The notes under the pieces: model-generated
Databases searched by the model: none
The model's input: the letters and a program-made list of their open reading frames with translations, nothing else
Told to the model about the DNA's origin: nothing
DNA from: Balanoglossus misakiensis
Taxonomy: Eukaryota > Hemichordata
Direction of reading: 5' to 3'
Assembly: GCA_040954595.2 (NCBI GenBank)
Contig: CM082594.2
Location: 5,642,001-5,706,000, forward strand
DNA: 64,000 bases
Program-made: the position numbers and the translations under genes
In this document: in pieces, positions 61,801 through 64,000 of the stretch
How positions within the stretch are numbered: position 1 is the stretch's first letter
Layout: each line of letters begins with the position of its first letter

Positions 61801-63911
61801 TAGGGATGGGATTATATTCACTGTTGGCTAAGTGGGAATGACAGAGAGAGTTAGAAGGCGTGTGTGGTGATGTCTTGAGTCGATGCACCAGGGGTAAGTT
61901 TTTGCATCTAAGCGTTCTGCTGGCCTTTGCACTTTCACCCCTGACCTGACCTGATTTAAATATACCCAAAATAACTCAAGTCACAACAAATTTTGGCAGT
62001 TCTTTTCATTTTGACTGAAAAAATTATGATACATTTTTTCAGAACATGAATGGGTGTGTTTTAAAATAGATGGACTTTTTCTACTACGAGAAATCACATT
62101 AACTTTAATCAGATCCTAAAACTAAAACACACATTTCTCGTACATTCATGTCTATTTCCACTGAATTTCAAAAAGAAATTTATTTTTTCTGTGGATCACA
62201 TCCCTTTTTAATACCACAGTTCAACTGACAATATAGTTGTAGTATTACTGCATACTTCTATTGTTGGAGTTGATTAACACATGCTTTGTTACTCTGGGTA
62301 AATTCCATTCTTTTTGAGAGGGTAGGGGGTATGTGCAAAGACTCAAGTCATCACAAGGAATCAGACATACAAGCAACAAAGCACTTTAGTAACAAATTAT
62401 CACAAAACAAGCAAGCAGCACACATATCACGAAGAAGTCAGTAGAAGGAAAAATAAGAGTTAATGCCATTATGCTTTATGCTAAACAACAAGAAAATGAG
62501 GTTCATACACAGTACATGTACGAAGAAAAATATTATCGAAACCTCAAAGATGCTGTATAGATTTTCACATGAAATGTACAGGTAACTTTAAATTTCAATG
62601 TGCATGTGATTCTTTCCATTGAAAGGCAATCTGATAATTATTGAGTTACAATACAGAGTTCATATCTTGATGAGAAAGGTTAACTTGATGTCACATGAGA
62701 AGGGCATACATGGATGAGATTATTTTGTGAGGTAGAGCTGGGAGACCTTAAAGCCAAGATTGACGGTGAAACTTGAGTTAGTGGTAATGCAAGTGAGTTA
62801 TGACAGATGAATTACAAAGTGTCGTAAACAAGACGGTGGTGCCCTAAAGACCAAGAAACCCTCTCATCAGCCAAAAACCAGACAGAATACACTTTCGGTT
62901 GGATCTGAATTATTGTGGCAATCTTGGTGGCATGGATTTGTTACATTTCATGAACATGCGATGCATCGATGATATCATGGTGAGATCGCTGACGAATATG
63001 TTATTGAAACTAATCTCTCCATAACTTGCAGCCCAATGATTAGTTAGTTAGCACTGTCATCTGTTTTTCCCAACTCACCAATGTATCCCATACCCAAAAG
63101 ATGAACATTTTGACAATTTGGAAATAAAAAGACCCCAACCAAACCAAACCCAACCACACCAACATTGATGCCAGACACAGATCGCATGCAATGTACAAGT
63201 ACACATTCATGTTCCTACATTCTCACAACAGAGTATACAGTCATCTCTAATTTGCAAATGCCTATATATGGTCAAAAGAGCATTTTCTGGACCTACTTTT
63301 TTCGCAGTGTTCACCGATGTATCCCGGAGCGCACACACAGCCGTCGGCAATGTCGCACTGGTAGTTATCACTTTTGCACGCGCAGTAATAGCGGCAGTCC
63401 GGTCCGTAGAACGGCAGTTCACAGGCTGAAAATGTAAACGCCATGCAAGGGGTGTTACAATGTGTGCACATGAATCGTCCAGTGAATCAGCATTAGTAAT
63501 CCACCAGTGTTTTTTGTCAAATGTAATGGAAAAATCATGTGATGTCATGAGAAAGTCAGAATGGATGTAAAATGGACGGTGCAATATGAAAAATTAAGCA
63601 AAATGTGTATGAGTATTTGTCCTACATGTATGAACACAGAACATTCCCTGCTAAATTTCTCTGTTCTGCAAAACGGGTATTTGACCCCTTTCAACACTAT
63701 GGTTTAGTCAAAATCCAATGTTTCCTATCGTAAACTTGGACCTCTACACAGGGCATCAGGGGTGAAAGGGTTTAAGAGTTCCTACCTTTTGTACATCTCT
63801 CCCCTCGCCATCCTTTCGTACATTCACATTCTCCAGTGACGTGATGACAGGGGCTTAGATGGCAGTCACATTTCGCCTGGCATTTGTATCCGTAGTAACC
63901 TGCTTCACATT
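58844..63911 (-). CDS. EGF-repeat engulfment-type receptor (CED-1/Draper/MEGF10-like), 3' part
   Basis: Family members are phagocytic receptors that bind dying cells and signal through tyrosine motifs. Exons in transcript order: 63911-63786, 63425-63297, then one of two transmembrane exons (61827-61626 or 61563-61404), 60673-60390, 60074-59973, 59546-59364 and 58962-58844 with stop TAA. The first two each encode an EGF-like repeat (CEAGYYGYKCQ..., CELPFYGPDC...GYIGEHC). The cytoplasmic part has FENPNYDNA (NPxY, a PTB-domain site), NPLF, HYMSPP, SPYIEP, RQYQNL, YQYVSDEYDNL and NHYATIDE. YDNL and YATI are 13 residues apart, close to an ITAM. No kinase domain is present. The 5' part, with signal peptide and further EGF repeats, lies beyond the right edge. 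Phases are consistent throughout (1, 1, 2, 1, 1, 1). The family assignment rests on EGF type plus tail motifs; other MEGF-like receptors are possible. Confidence 0.82.
61404..61563 (-). other. alternative transmembrane exon B of the engulfment-type receptor
   Basis: Enters in phase 1 after TTTCCAG and leaves in phase 2 at GATAA|GTAAGT. It encodes a Ser/Asp/Pro-rich stalk, a membrane segment (VVIGAVSGVVVFIVLLIILA) and a juxtamembrane basic patch RFRRRFGD. It is interchangeable in frame with exon A at 61626-61827. Confidence 0.8.
61626..61827 (-). other. alternative transmembrane exon A of the engulfment-type receptor
   Basis: Enters in phase 1 after CCACTTAG and leaves in phase 2 at GTTGT|GTAAGT. 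It encodes a Ser-rich stalk (SARSSSDKASSASDSPS), a membrane segment (AIAGGVITGLIVVALIVFVA) and a six-arginine patch. A second possible donor at 61644 (AAAG|GTTACC) would end in phase 1 and is weaker. Confidence 0.75.
61828..63296 (-). other. intron of the engulfment-type receptor
   Basis: About 1.47 kb between the last EGF exon and the first transmembrane exon. AT-rich, with no further exon recognised by eye; a small phase 1-1 exon cannot be excluded. Confidence 0.6.
63681..63775 (+). mobile_element. MITE-like element, TTAACCC family, copy 5
   Basis: About 95 bp in the intron between the two EGF exons, beginning TTGACCCCTTTCAACAC and ending GGGGTGAAAGGGTTTAA. The interior ATGGTTTAGTCAAAATCCA and GGACCTCTACACAGGGC matches the other copies. 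It ends 10 bases before the exon at 63786. Confidence 0.7.
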
Positions 63912-64000
63912 CTGTGATTGGACAGAAATCAAACGTTAAAAATCTAGTTTGGTGGCATGATCTTGTTGTTGCAACTTCCACCTACATTGTATGACATGAA

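Noticed and set aside
61404-61827. A two-pass membrane protein using both transmembrane exons
   Set aside because: The main donor of exon A leaves phase 2, which creates a stop in exon B; only a weak internal donor (61644) would allow both.

Overview
The window is nuclear DNA of an invertebrate animal, most likely an invertebrate deuterostome such as a hemichordate or amphioxus. It has long AT-rich introns, short GT-AG exons, a mitochondrial creatine kinase rather than a simple arginine kinase, and mosaic Ig/EGF/LamG/sushi receptors. The short palindrome ACATGTA recurs across the non-coding DNA. The species call is inference; no rRNA or other direct marker is present.

Layout. (1) 1-26.5 kb holds no recognisable exon. 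It is best read as the first large intron of an AGAP-type ArfGAP gene on the minus strand, whose first coding exon lies at 26528-26693. Repeats and possible regulatory DNA sit inside it. (2) 26.7-28.07 kb is the interval shared by that gene and a divergent plus-strand gene. (3) 28.07-40.96 kb (+) is a 28-exon gene whose splice phases all agree. It encodes a 2032-residue single-pass receptor with Ig-like, LamG, EGF, sushi and SCUBE-type cysteine-rich modules and a long tail rich in basic residues and proline. I do not recognise a named orthologue. (4) 44.2-46.9 kb (+) is a complete 7-coding-exon mitochondrial creatine kinase. (5) 47.4-50.7 kb (-), convergent with it, is a complete 9-exon divergent Hsp70 with altered catalytic residues and a His/Asn/Lys-rich insert. 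(6) 52.3-54.9 kb (-) is a two-exon Methuselah/adhesion-like GPCR with an N-terminal somatomedin B domain. (7) 58.8-63.9 kb (-) is the 3' part of an EGF-repeat receptor resembling CED-1/Draper/MEGF10. Its 5' part lies beyond the right edge. It has two alternative transmembrane exons and a tyrosine-rich tail with NPxY and paired YxxL/I motifs.

The genes do not form a pathway. Two are receptors of the adhesion/recognition type, one is a GPCR, and the rest are housekeeping or trafficking genes. A family of ~80-95 bp MITE-like elements with TTAACCC...GGGTTAA ends occurs five times. One copy supplies the stop codon of the engulfment-type receptor. The most notable points are the unnamed mosaic receptor, the frame-enforced choice between two transmembrane exons, the catalytically altered Hsp70, and the MITE-derived stop codon.
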